DNA of 12,428 nucleotides from Planctomycetaceae bacterium (GCA_003503535.1 DOCI01000191.1:1-12428), one strand, 5' to 3'. Positions 1-7,856 are shown, counted from the first letter of the stretch. A program made the numbers and translations. The notes: generated by a model not told the origin, from the letters alone.

Positions 1-2510
1 CCTTCAATGCCCTTCAGCGAGATGGTCTCCTTGCCGGTCAAGCCGAGGGACGACCAGCTTTCGCCGTTCTGGAACTGCAGCGGAACCACGCCCATGCCCA
101 CGAGATTGGAGCGGTGGATGCGCTCGAAGCTCTCGCAGATCACGGCTTTGACGCCCAGAAGGCGGGTGCCTTTGGCCGCCCAGTCGCGCGAGGAACCGGT
201 GCCGTATTCCTTGCCGCCGAAGACCACCAGCGGGGTGTCCGCCTCGGCGTACTTCATGGCTGCGTCATAGATCGGCATTTCTTCGCCGGACGGCTGCAGC
301 TTGGTGACGCCGCCTTCCACGCCCGGAACCATCTGGTTCTTGATGCGGATATTGGCGAAGGTGCCGCGCATCATCACATCGTGATTGCCGCGGCGCGCGC
401 CATAGGAGTTGAATTCGCGCGGTTCGACGCCTTTTTCCTGCAGGTAGAGACCTGCCGGGCTATCGGCCTTGATCGAGCCGGCCGGGGAAATGTGGTCGGT
501 GGTGATCGAGTCGCCGAACAGGCCCAGAATGCGGGCGCCGTCGATGTCTTTCGGCGGGGTCACTTCGGTGGTCATGCCGGTGAAGAAGGGCGGGTTGGCC
601 ACATAAGTGGATTCCGGCCAGTCATAGGTCAGGCCGCCAGACGTCTCGATGCCCTGCCACATGGCGTCGCCCTTGAAGACGTCGGCATAGCGCTTGGCGA
701 ACATGTCCGGGGTCACGGCAGAGCGCACCACGTCGGCGATCTCGGCGGAGGTCGGCCAGATGTCCTTGAGGTAGACCGGATTGCCGTCGGCGTCTTCACC
801 CAGCGGATCGGTCGCCACATTGATGTTCATGGTGCCGGCGATGGCGTAGGCGACCACCAGCGGCGGGCTGGCCAGATAGTTGGCTTTGACCTGCTGGTTA
901 ATTCGACCTTCAAAGTTTCGATTCCCCGAGAGGACAGCGCTCACAACCAGATCCCCTTCGGAAACCGCTTGAGATACTTCCTGCTGTAATGGACCGCTGT
1001 TACCAATACACGTCGTGCAGCCATATCCAACCGTATTGAAACCGAGGGCTTCCAGGGAAGGCATTAAACCCGCTCGTTCCAGATAATCGGTCACGACCCG
1101 ACTACCGGGAGCCAGTGAAGTTTTCACCCACGGTTTGCGAGTCAAGCCTTTTGCAGCCGCTTTCTGGGCCAGCAATCCAGCGGCCATCAGCACCGAAGGA
1201 TTGCTCGTATTTGTGCAGCTGGTAATCGCTGCGATTACGACGGCTCCATCAGTGATTTTTGGATTTTGGCCATTGAACTTCACTTCAACTTCGGGAGAGT
1301 CTTCCGTCCGCTTGAAGGTTTCTTCGAGAGCCTTTTCCCAGACAGGTTTCATATCGTTGAGCAGGATTCGATCCTGTGGACGTTTCGGGCCAGCCAGAGA
1401 TGGTTCGACAGTGCTGAGATCGAGTTCCAATACAGATGTGAAAGTGGGATCAGGCGTATTCGCATCGTGGAACATCCCCTGAGCCTTATAGTACTTCTCG
1501 ACCAGTTCGACTTCTTGAGCTGTCCGCCCCGTGCGTTCCATGTATCGCAATGTTTCCTGATCGACCGGGAAGAAGCCACAGGTTGCACCGTATTCAGGAG
1601 CCATGTTAGCCAAAGTCGCCCGGTCGGGAAGCAGCATCGATTGCAATCCAGGCCCGAAATATTCCACAAACTTGCCGACGACACCATGAGCCCGCAGCAT
1701 TTGGGTGACTGTCAAAACGAGATCGGTCGCAGTTGCTCCTTCTGGAAGTTCTCCCGTTACTTTGAATCCAACCACTTCGGGCATCAGCATATATATTGGC
1801 TGACCGAGCATGACTGCTTCAGCTTCAATACCGCCAACTCCCCAGCCGAGGACCCCAAGACCGTTGATCATTGTCGTGTGCGAATCGGTACCAACCAGTG
1901 AATCCGGAGACAGAACTCCATCTTTCTGCAGCACAACTTTGGCCAGATATTCCAGATTGACCTGATGAACAATTCCGGTCGCTGGTGGAATCACACGGAA
2001 GTTGTCGAACGCCTGCTGCCCCCAACGGAGGAACTGATACCGCTCCATGTTTCGTTCAAATTCGATTTCGACATTCTGTTCGAGAGCCATGTTATTGGCA
2101 AAGGCATCGACCTGAACGGAGTGATCGATCACGAGGTCGCAGGGAACCAGGGGATTGATTTTTGTAGGATCGCCCCCCATACGCACCATCGCTGAACGAA
2201 GAGCAGCAAGATCCACAATCGCGGGCACCCCGGTGAAATCCTGAAGGACAACTCGACCAGGATGAAAGGGGATTTCCACTTGCTGAACGTTCTGAGCATC
2301 CCAACTGGCCAGATTTTTGACATCGTGAGATCCGACGACAAAATCATCCCAGTTTCGCAGACACGATTCGAGCAGAACACGAATCGAAAAGGGCAATTTT
2401 GAGACGTCGCCCAATCCCTGTTCAGCTAGAGTCTGGATATTGAAAAACTGATAATCCCCAAAAGAAGTTTTGAGAGTTTGCTCTGCATTAAACGGGTTGG
2501 CTTGACTCAT
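1..2510 (-). CDS. acnA: Aconitate hydratase A (partial, C-terminus off the left edge; chimeric composition)
   Basis: This TCA-cycle enzyme interconverts citrate and isocitrate through cis-aconitate in the cytoplasm, using a [4Fe-4S] cluster. The start ATG (2508-2510) has a good AGGAG at 2518-2522, seven bases upstream. The protein opens [20 protein letters not shown]. Cluster ligands are visible as C432 (in TSCTNTSNP) and the CTTC pair C498/C501 (in [11 protein letters not shown]). SGNRNFEGR ends at R536, and the swivel domain shows [15 protein letters not shown] and [12 protein letters not shown]. 836 residues are in the window; family members are about 890-900, so about 60 C-terminal residues are missing. 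The start codon, the cysteine codons, the 900 region and the left end all share one phase, so there is no net frameshift. Residues after 536 are encoded with much higher third-position GC and look alphaproteobacterial, while residues 1-536 match the rest of the window. The function is secure; the integrity of the gene is not. Confidence 0.93.
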   Translation of the reverse strand, partial: MSQANPFNAEQTLKTSFGDYQFFNIQTLAEQGLGDVSKLPFSIRVLLESCLRNWDDFVVGSHDVKNLASWDAQNVQQVEIPFHPGRVVLQDFTGVPAIVDLAALRSAMVRMGGDPTKINPLVPCDLVIDHSVQVDAFANNMALEQNVEIEFERNMERYQFLRWGQQAFDNFRVIPPATGIVHQVNLEYLAKVVLQKDGVLSPDSLVGTDSHTTMINGLGVLGWGVGGIEAEAVMLGQPIYMLMPEVVGFKVTGELPEGATATDLVLTVTQMLRAHGVVGKFVEYFGPGLQSMLLPDRATLANMAPEYGATCGFFPVDQETLRYMERTGRTAQEVELVEKYYKAQGMFHDANTPDPTFTSVLELDLSTVEPSLAGPKRPQDRILLNDMKPVWEKALEETFKRTEDSPEVEVKFNGQNPKITDGAVVIAAITSCTNTSNPSVLMAAGLLAQKAAAKGLTRKPWVKTSLAPGSRVVTDYLERAGLMPSLEALGFNTVGYGCTTCIGNSGPLQQEVSQAVSEGDLVVSAVLSGNRNFEGRINQQVKANYLASPPLVVAYAIAGTMNINVATDPLGEDADGNPVYLKDIWPTSAEIADVVRSAVTPDMFAKRYADVFKGDAMWQGIETSGGLTYDWPESTYVANPPFFTGMTTEVTPPKDIDGARILGLFGDSITTDHISPAGSIKADSPAGLYLQEKGVEPREFNSYGARRGNHDVMMRGTFANIRIKNQMVPGVEGGVTKLQPSGEEMPIYDAAMKYAEADTPLVVFGGKEYGTGSSRDWAAKGTRLLGVKAVICESFERIHRSNLVGMGVVPLQFQNGESWSSLGLTGKETISLKGIE
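894..908. other. Abrupt composition/codon-usage break inside the aconitase gene
   Basis: Counting 20 codons on each side of position 902 (minus strand), G or C ends 17 of 20 codons on the left side and 10 of 20 on the right side. The change falls just after the Arg of the conserved NFEGR motif, where unrelated aconitase genes can share a short identical stretch. Reading frame and domain order are preserved. This fits a chimeric contig joined at a conserved site, or a real in-frame recombination that replaced the C-terminal third of the gene. The sequence alone cannot separate the two. I favour the assembly artefact. Confidence 0.75.
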
Positions 2511-2669
2511 GGTTGTACTCCTGAAACGAACCTGAAAACGGGTTCGTCACTGCATCGGTCTTAAATTACTGCGAGTTCTGCTAAGCGTAACCGATGCCTG
2601 TGTATTCTGAAAGCGATCCGACTGGCATGTGTGACGTTTTTCACTGGAGGCACACATATAATTATTCTT

Positions 2670-2698
2670 ATTAATCTTTGCCGATTGCGCAATTTCAA
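2670..2698 (-). promoter_or_regulatory. Candidate sigma-70-like promoter for the aconitase gene
   Basis: On the minus strand, TTGAAA (2693-2698) is followed after exactly 17 bases by ATTAAT (2670-2675), in an AT-rich stretch upstream of the aconitase start. The match is 5/6 for the -35 box and 4/6 for the -10 box. It would give a leader of roughly 150 bases. Planctomycete promoters are poorly characterised, so this is only a suggestion. Confidence 0.25.
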
Positions 2699-2811
2699 CG
2701 TGCTGAAAAGAGCCACATCAATAGTTATTTATTCAATAAACCGAATTGATTGGAAAGACACGATATGTTCATCCGTCAAGACTGGCAGGAACTCTGTTAA
2801 GACTTGATGAA

Positions 2812-2863
2812 TTCATGCATTGCGGGCTGTTGTCCAGTAGTAAATTCGTGACAATGCACGAAT
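2812..2863. repeat. Nested inverted repeats upstream of the kinase gene
   Basis: TTCATGCATTG at 2812-2822 is the reverse complement of 2852-2862 except for one base. Inside this, ATTCGTG (2844-2850) and CACGAAT (2857-2863) form a perfect 7-bp stem with a 6-base loop. Three related TTCRTG words cluster here (2812, 2846 and 2867). The arrangement could be an operator for a dimeric regulator of either divergent gene, or a structured leader. Neither role is proven. Confidence 0.4.
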
Positions 2864-2902
2864 AAGTTCATGACTTGACTGAAAGGCGGAAAGATTCCGT
2901 TT

Positions 2903-2922
2903 GAGGGGAATGAAGTCCCCTC
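2903..2922 (+). promoter_or_regulatory. Perfect 7-bp hairpin in the kinase leader
   Basis: GAGGGGA (2903-2909) pairs exactly with TCCCCTC (2916-2922) across a 6-base loop. It ends 66 bases before the kinase start. No clean T-run follows, so it is less likely a terminator than a leader structure or a protein-binding palindrome. Confidence 0.4.
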
Positions 2923-2988
2923 TTCAGTTTCAATACCCTCCTGAAATCCCCGCAGGCAGAATTAATTTGCCGAGCCGGAGTAAAACGA

Positions 2989-5442
2989 ATGTCTGTGAAA
3001 ACGGCTGATCGCATCGGAATGACGATTGCCGGTGGTCGCTATGAAATCCTCTCTCATATCGGCACGGGAAGCATGGGCCACGTTTATCGCGCGTTCGATA
3101 ACCGTCTGGAAACTTACGTCTGTATTAAAGTCCCAACGACGGCTCGCCTTTCCGATCCAGATTTTGTCCGCCGCTTCGAGCAGGAATCTCGCTTTCTCGT
3201 CAAACTGGCTCACCCGCAGGTCGTCAATATTATTGATGTCGGTGTGGAAGATGACACCCCCTACATCGTCATGCAGTTCATCGGCGGCGGGACTTTGCTT
3301 GACCGCATGCAGGACGCGAATGGAAATTTAAACCCACGACCGATAAAAGACTTGAAACACTGGCTACCGAGTGTTGCCAAAGCTCTCGATTTCATGCATG
3401 ACCAGGATTGCATTCACCGCGATGTCAAACCGGCAAACATCCTGTTTGATGATCATAACAATGCATTTCTAGGTGATTTTGGCTTGTCGAAACTTCTAAT
3501 GGAGGAAGATTCTCCAGAAGACAATCGCCTGACGGCTAAAGGAGCTGTCGTCGGGACACCGAATTATGTCGCGCCAGAAATCGTGCTGGGCAAAACTTAC
3601 GATGGACGAGCCGATCAGTATTCGTTGGCAATTACGGTCTATGAATTTCTGACCGCTCAAACGCCTCTCGAAGGACCAACCGCCTCAGCAACAATGGTCA
3701 ATCAAACGACCAAACAACCACCCCCACTAACAAAGTTCAGCCCGAATATTCCGCTGCCATTGAATGCAGCAGTGCTGAAAGCTCTTTCAAAATCGTGTCT
3801 GAAGAGATATTCGAATTGTGAAGAGTTTGCCGATGCGGTGATGTCCTCCGTTTTCACCGGATTGTCGAGCCACAGCATTCCAACTCGCCCGTCAGATCAG
3901 AGTTCAGTCACAGGCCAAGGTTCAACGGTCGTCAATCGTCCGCCGAAATTCATAGCCACACAAACAGCAAAAGCGGTTTCGCCTGGAAAAATCCCCTGCC
4001 CAAAGTGCGATAAGAAACTGGTCGTTGGCTCTCAGCACGCGGGCATGATTGCCACCTGCTCCGGTTGCGGCAGCCGACTGCAAATCGCAAACGATGTCGA
4101 ATCACTCACGCTACTGGAGTTGAATCCGAATTACAACTCGAAGATCCATGCCGCCAGCAGTCACGAGAGCGAGCATGTCAGCACTGTGCTTAAAACAGAA
4201 GTCTTCGGAAAAGCACTTTCCGAACGGCAAGCGGTCTATCTGATTGGAGGAACGCTGCTTTCCATACTTGTTGGAGCCGTCTGGTTTGGCCTGCAATTGA
4301 GCAACGAAACCGTCAAGCAACAAACAAAAAGACAAACGCGAACCGTTTCCCGTGAAGGACACAGCGAGAGAACCGAAGTCGCCAAAGTTCCCGTTGGCCT
4401 GGCTTACAGCTTTGTGCCTGAAGAACAAGCCTGGATTGATCAACAGATTCAGGACTTCAGCAAACTCAATTCCGTCAACGCTAAAGTGAATCTGGCATTT
4501 AATGCTCAGTCTGACCAGACATCATTTCAGTTAATGAAACAAATCCTGGAAAGTGGATCCAATAATTACCCTGCTCTACTCTCAACCCGCTCATCATTCG
4601 AAAATCAGCAACTGAAACAATTGTGGTCTGAGAAGCACCCAGAAAGCCAGATGTTTTCTCGTGAGGAAACTCTCTACTCATCACCTCTTGTCTGCCTGAT
4701 GTGGCAATCGCGTTATTTCGAATTTCAGAAGAAGTATGGCGAGGTCAACCTGAAGAACATTCTTCAGGCGGCTGTGAGCGATGCCGACTGGAACACAATC
4801 GCTGGAAAACCTCAGTGGGGTCTGTTCCGTTTTTCCATGCCTTCTTTTAACGACCCTCATTGGGGAGATCTGATGCTGCTGACAGCTGCCCATCAGTCGC
4901 TCAACACCTCCGAGCCATTAACTGCATTGCAAATCAGTGATGCAAATCTGCGAGACGACCTTCGACGACTGGATAAATTAGCAATCAATCCGAGATCCAG
5001 TGAAGATGCGATGCTGGAGATTGTGAATCAGGCCGTGCAGTCTGGTCCAGATTACGCAGACGTCCTGATTATGACAGAGCAGGCTGCCCTGAAGGCTTTG
5101 CCTGATCTGGAAAAGAAGTGGAATCAGTTCGTGCAGGTCGTTTATCTCGATCCGGCTCCACAATGGCAAAGAACTGCGGGAATTATTTCACAAATACCCG
5201 CCGACCAGGCTGATGGTGCGGCGACATTTCTGAATCATCTTCTCAATTCCGAATCGATGACAAAACTCGCCAACGAAGGTTTTCGTCCAACCAGTGGAAG
5301 CCTGTCGCCATTCGACAGTCCAATCTTTTCCCGCTATCGCCTGCGTGGTGTTCAGGAAACGCCTCCCAGTCGAGTGACGATTCCGGATGCTGAGGTCATG
5401 CAGACATTACGAGAAACCTTCGAACGCGTTCAACTGCAGTAG
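2989..5442 (+). CDS. Transmembrane Ser/Thr protein kinase with zinc-ribbon knuckle and C-terminal solute-binding-protein-like domain
   Basis: Probable signalling kinase of 817 residues. The ATG is preceded by GGAG at 2977-2980. The Hanks-type kinase domain spans about residues 18-290 and looks catalytically intact: glycine loop GTGSMGHVYRA (25-35), ATP lysine K47 in CIKV, helix-C E66, HRDVKPAN with D145, DFG with D163, and GTPNYVAPE ending at E197. Next come four cysteines, C337/C340 and C357/C360 (CPKC...CSGC), a zinc-ribbon-like pattern. One hydrophobic helix lies at about 414-438, followed by a basic, polar stretch. Residues ~470-800 resemble a bacterial extracellular solute-binding protein: residues near SSPLVCLMWQSR, the DPHWGDLMLL stretch, VVYLDPAPQW and NEGFRPTSG occur in the order expected. 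The kinase would be cytoplasmic and the C-terminal domain outside, which suggests a sensor. It stands alone, divergent from aconitase and convergent with folD. The kinase call is firm; the sensor fold and its ligand are inferred. Confidence 0.9.
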   Translation: MSVKTADRIGMTIAGGRYEILSHIGTGSMGHVYRAFDNRLETYVCIKVPTTARLSDPDFVRRFEQESRFLVKLAHPQVVNIIDVGVEDDTPYIVMQFIGGGTLLDRMQDANGNLNPRPIKDLKHWLPSVAKALDFMHDQDCIHRDVKPANILFDDHNNAFLGDFGLSKLLMEEDSPEDNRLTAKGAVVGTPNYVAPEIVLGKTYDGRADQYSLAITVYEFLTAQTPLEGPTASATMVNQTTKQPPPLTKFSPNIPLPLNAAVLKALSKSCLKRYSNCEEFADAVMSSVFTGLSSHSIPTRPSDQSSVTGQGSTVVNRPPKFIATQTAKAVSPGKIPCPKCDKKLVVGSQHAGMIATCSGCGSRLQIANDVESLTLLELNPNYNSKIHAASSHESEHVSTVLKTEVFGKALSERQAVYLIGGTLLSILVGAVWFGLQLSNETVKQQTKRQTRTVSREGHSERTEVAKVPVGLAYSFVPEEQAWIDQQIQDFSKLNSVNAKVNLAFNAQSDQTSFQLMKQILESGSNNYPALLSTRSSFENQQLKQLWSEKHPESQMFSREETLYSSPLVCLMWQSRYFEFQKKYGEVNLKNILQAAVSDADWNTIAGKPQWGLFRFSMPSFNDPHWGDLMLLTAAHQSLNTSEPLTALQISDANLRDDLRRLDKLAINPRSSEDAMLEIVNQAVQSGPDYADVLIMTEQAALKALPDLEKKWNQFVQVVYLDPAPQWQRTAGIISQIPADQADGAATFLNHLLNSESMTKLANEGFRPTSGSLSPFDSPIFSRYRLRGVQETPPSRVTIPDAEVMQTLRETFERVQLQ

Positions 5443-5454
5443 ACACAGGCAACA

Positions 5455-5474
5455 AGACCATTTCCAAATGGTTT
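5455..5474. terminator. Short inverted repeat just after the kinase stop
   Basis: ACCATTT (5457-5463) and AAATGGT (5466-5472) are perfect complements, extended by a wobble and an A-T pair. It lies 12 bases after the kinase stop codon, in a gap between convergent genes. The stem is AT-rich, the central spacer is only two bases, and the following T-run is short (TTT then C), so terminator activity is uncertain. Confidence 0.3.
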
Positions 5475-5520
5475 CTGCAGTCGCGTGGATTCCAAATGAC
5501 CGTAAAACACTGAGTTTGCT

Positions 5521-5546
5521 CCTGCCGAACGCTGCAGGTAATTTTT
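5521..5546 (+). terminator. Candidate rho-independent terminator of the kinase gene
   Basis: CCTGC (5521-5525) pairs with GCAGG (5534-5538) across an 8-base loop. TAATTTTT follows at 5539-5546, the layout of an intrinsic terminator on the plus strand about 80 bases after the kinase stop. The stem is short, so confidence is moderate. I saw no equally good structure for folD on the other strand. Confidence 0.4.
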
Positions 5547-5594
5547 GAATATGCTCTAGATTTCGGCAAGCATAGCCGCCTGACCAACACATTA

Positions 5595-6458
5595 TTATTT
5601 TGAAGACGTCTGCAAACGAGCGGCCGTCAATGCATTCTTAAGCAGGTCAGCAATTGTCATTGGCCCCACGCCACCGGGGACTGGAGTGATCGCAGAAGCA
5701 ATTTGGGAGACGGGAGTGAAGTCGACATCACCGACTAGCTTGCCATCAACACGATTGATCCCAACATCAATTACAATCGCTCCCGGTTTCACCATCTCAG
5801 CCGTCACAAAATTGGCTTTGCCAATCGCAGCAATCAGAATGTCAGCCTGACGAGTGATTTCCTGCAGATTCCGTGTCCGACTATGACACGTCGTGACCGT
5901 TGCATCAGCTCCCCGCTGAATCAACAGCAGTCCCATCGGCTTGCCAACAATCTCACTGCGTCCCAAAACAACTGCGTGCATTCCAGAAGTACTCGGGCAA
6001 ACTTCGGCGATCAACTGCATGCATCCAGCGGGGGTACAGGGAAGAAAACGGGGACGTCCCTGCACCAGTAAGCCGACATTTTCAGGATGAAAGGCGTCGA
6101 CATCTTTCAGTGGAGAAACGGAATCGAGCACCGCCTGCTCTTCAATTTGTTTCGGCAATGGCAACTGCACGAGGATGCCATGCACATCCTGATCGGTATT
6201 GAGCTTTGCGATTAAATCCAGCAATTCATTCTGCGAAGTCTCGGCTGAGAGCCGATGCAGTGTGCTTTTCATCCCCGCCGCAACACAGGCTTTTTCCTTA
6301 TTGCGAACATACACCTGACTGGCAGGATCTTCACCGACCAGCACAACCACCAGATGCGGCGTCACTCCCGTTTGACTGGTAAAAGTTTCGACTTCGCCAC
6401 GCAGTTCTTCACGAAGCCGGGCTGCTAATCCTTTGCCATCCAATAGAGTTGCCGACAT
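5595..6458 (-). CDS. folD: Bifunctional methylenetetrahydrofolate dehydrogenase / methenyltetrahydrofolate cyclohydrolase
   Basis: Cytoplasmic enzyme of one-carbon metabolism. It oxidises 5,10-methylene-THF with NADP and hydrolyses the methenyl product to 10-formyl-THF, for purine and formyl-Met synthesis. With the start at 6458 (MSATLLDGKGLAA) the protein is 287 residues, the usual family size. The catalytic Y50 and K54 (in SQVYVRNKEKAC) then fall at the same numbers as in E. coli FolD, which supports this start. The frame extends upstream to a GTG at 6539 and an ATG at 6527, but the extra residues match no FolD feature and no site has a strong Shine-Dalgarno. Other motifs are GILVQLPLP, KDVDAFHP (usually DGFHP, so Gly is replaced by Ala), GRSEIVGKPM for the dinucleotide fold, and PVPGGVGPMT. 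It lies 100 bases downstream of coxC on the same strand and may be cotranscribed, though it has no functional tie to the oxidase. Confidence 0.95.
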   Translation of the reverse strand: MSATLLDGKGLAARLREELRGEVETFTSQTGVTPHLVVVLVGEDPASQVYVRNKEKACVAAGMKSTLHRLSAETSQNELLDLIAKLNTDQDVHGILVQLPLPKQIEEQAVLDSVSPLKDVDAFHPENVGLLVQGRPRFLPCTPAGCMQLIAEVCPSTSGMHAVVLGRSEIVGKPMGLLLIQRGADATVTTCHSRTRNLQEITRQADILIAAIGKANFVTAEMVKPGAIVIDVGINRVDGKLVGDVDFTPVSQIASAITPVPGGVGPMTIADLLKNALTAARLQTSSK

Positions 6459-6558
6459 GTGATTGCTTTCGTGTAACAATATTTGCAGATCAGGAATGGC
6501 TTGAGAATTTTGTGAATCGAAGTCCATTTCACCAGGCACAGACTGACCTGCACCGATA

Positions 6559-7560
6559 TCAAATGATGTAGATCAATGGGAACAGAAAGATCCAGACCAG
6601 ATCCACAAAGTGCCAGTATAGTCCAATGTTCTCAACGTATGTGGCCGCTGAGGTTTTCAAGGCTGGTCCCCAAATCAAGACCGTTAAAAACAGAAACATA
6701 CCGATAATCACGTGCAGGGCATGAGTTCCTGTAATGAAGAAATAAGTCGACGCAAACAGGTTGCCGTATTTAATCGGGTGAGGATCGTGAACCTGAGCCA
6801 TCTGTACATCGAACCGTTCATCGTGCCTTAACCATTCCAAGGCTCCATTCACGCCCCCTTCATTCAGGGCGACGGGAAGCGTTAAAGGAACTTTGTGTTC
6901 TGCAGACTCGGAATGCTCTGCATGAGTTCCCAACACAACTGTCCCTGCAGAAACTCCATCCCGAATCGTCGACAGGGCATCGTTAAATTCCTTCCAGGCT
7001 ACCAACTCAGCCGGTGGATTCTCTCCCGCTTCTGTCAACTTCTGTTGAACGAAAGGTATTTTCTTCAGTGCCGATTCCTCGCCCGGCATCAACTTGTGAG
7101 TCCACTCATCGAAAGCCTGCTGAAGTTCGTGAACGGCTTTATCCATCGCCTGTTCATCATCTTCTGCGACATGACCCGGAATGATGTCATGTACGAATTT
7201 CCCACGATACTCGACCGACTTAATCCCGAGAAAAACACCTCCCAGAATTAATGCTCCCAGCAAACAAAGTTGCGTTCGTCCAATTTTACCAGCATGGATT
7301 GAAGCGTGAGCCAACACAACCAGAAAGCTCGAACAGATGAGCACAAACGTATTCACCCCGCCGGCGATCACATTGATGTGAGTCACATCCGGATCAGTCG
7401 GCCAGCCCGGAGAACCAAATCGAAGTACGATGTAAGAGCCAATCAAACCTGTGAAAAACATAATCTCCGTACCAAGAAACAGCCACATTGCCAATTTCGA
7501 ATTCGGCAGCGGCAATCCCATCTTTGGTGGAGTCGGCGGCTCGGCAACAGCTTGGTTCAT
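6559..7560 (-). CDS. coxC: Cytochrome c oxidase subunit III with a large internal insertion
   Basis: Membrane subunit that supports the catalytic core of the aa3-type oxidase. It is 333 residues, against about 200 for the five-helix form of the family. Helices are at about 22-46, 64-88 and 96-114, then after a long polar stretch at 268-296 and 309-333. Conserved signatures are LAMWLFLGTEIMFF, SVEYRGKF around E117, TGTHALHV (H280, H283) and GLYWHFVDLVWIFLFPL. The stretch 122-267 is acidic and polar (EDDEQAMDKAVHELQQAFDE, then a His/Glu-rich HAEHSESAEH), where a short loop is normal. By standard subunit III topology this insertion lies on the outer face of the membrane. GAGAG precedes the ATG. 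It follows ctaB after a repeat-rich 296-base gap. I saw no subunit IV gene after it. Confidence 0.95.
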   Translation of the reverse strand: MNQAVAEPPTPPKMGLPLPNSKLAMWLFLGTEIMFFTGLIGSYIVLRFGSPGWPTDPDVTHINVIAGGVNTFVLICSSFLVVLAHASIHAGKIGRTQLCLLGALILGGVFLGIKSVEYRGKFVHDIIPGHVAEDDEQAMDKAVHELQQAFDEWTHKLMPGEESALKKIPFVQQKLTEAGENPPAELVAWKEFNDALSTIRDGVSAGTVVLGTHAEHSESAEHKVPLTLPVALNEGGVNGALEWLRHDERFDVQMAQVHDPHPIKYGNLFASTYFFITGTHALHVIIGMFLFLTVLIWGPALKTSAATYVENIGLYWHFVDLVWIFLFPLIYII

Positions 7561-7619
7561 ACAGTTTCTCTCACGATGCTGATTTCTTAGACGTCAAACC
7601 GTAGTGCTCTTTCGAGCTT

Positions 7620-7692
7620 TAAATGTCGCTCTCAAATCGATATTCCGCAGGCAGTTTGCCTGCTCCAGAATTCTGAACGTACACGACATTTA
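7620..7692. repeat. Palindromic element with 9-bp terminal inverted repeats (ctaB-coxC gap)
   Basis: TAAATGTCG (7620-7628) is exactly mirrored by CGACATTTA (7684-7692). Inside lie a perfect 7-bp hairpin, GCAGGCA (7647-7653) with TGCCTGC (7657-7663), and the 10-bp palindrome CAGAATTCTG (7666-7675). The 73-base size and nested symmetry suggest a small non-coding mobile repeat or a stable mRNA structure in the leader of coxC. Confidence 0.5.
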
Positions 7693-7711
7693 GCGATAGT
7701 TGGAATAGTAG

Positions 7712-7729
7712 GGTGCGTCCTGATGCACC
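7712..7729. repeat. Short REP-like palindrome GGTGC...GCACC
   Basis: GGTGC (7712-7716) pairs with GCACC (7725-7729) around GTCCTGAT. From memory this resembles GGTGCGTC-type palindromes that recur between genes in planctomycetes. It lies 20 bases from the larger element at 7620-7692, so the two may form one composite repeat. No second copy is present in this window. Confidence 0.35.
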
Positions 7730-7753
7730 AATTTCGAAGTCAATTAAAATTCG

Positions 7754-7773
7754 AACCACGGATGAACACAGAT
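7754..7773. repeat. ACCACGGATGAACACAGAT-type intergenic motif
   Basis: This 20-base stretch matches, from memory, a motif that recurs between genes in many planctomycete genomes, often in tandem. Only a single copy is seen here, followed by degenerate AT-rich sequence (7774-7856) in which I see no gene. Confidence 0.3.
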
Positions 7774-7856
7774 ATTCACTGATAAATATTCTGGTCAGAG
7801 ATCGGTGGATCAGATCATACCCGATGAACTTCGATTCCGACTATAAATAGAGTGGA

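Larger units (their letters stand above)
2511..2988. other. Divergent intergenic region between aconitase and kinase genes
   Basis: 478 bases without a credible gene on either strand. It separates two divergently transcribed genes and should hold promoters for both. The middle is AT-rich (about 2655-2760). The right part holds small inverted repeats at 2812-2862 and 2903-2922, described separately. I found no convincing plus-strand promoter for the kinase: a TTGACT at 2875-2880 has no matching -10 at a normal distance. Confidence 0.6.

Noticed and set aside
114..989. A 291-codon open frame on the plus strand opposite the aconitase gene.
   Set aside because: It lies in the GC-rich part, where antisense frames stay open by chance. 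The minus strand has unmistakable aconitase motifs and the plus-strand protein resembles nothing.
1266..1901. A 211-codon plus-strand frame.
   Set aside because: It is antisense to the aconitase cysteine region, has no recognisable motif and no ribosome site.
6459..6539. N-terminal extension of FolD starting at GTG 6539 or ATG 6527.
   Set aside because: The extra 27 residues match no FolD feature, and the start at 6458 gives E. coli-like numbering of Y50 and K54.
7561..7856. CRISPR-like or tandem-repeat array in the ctaB-coxC gap.
   Set aside because: The repeats are single palindromes of different sequence with no regular spacing, and no cas genes are near.
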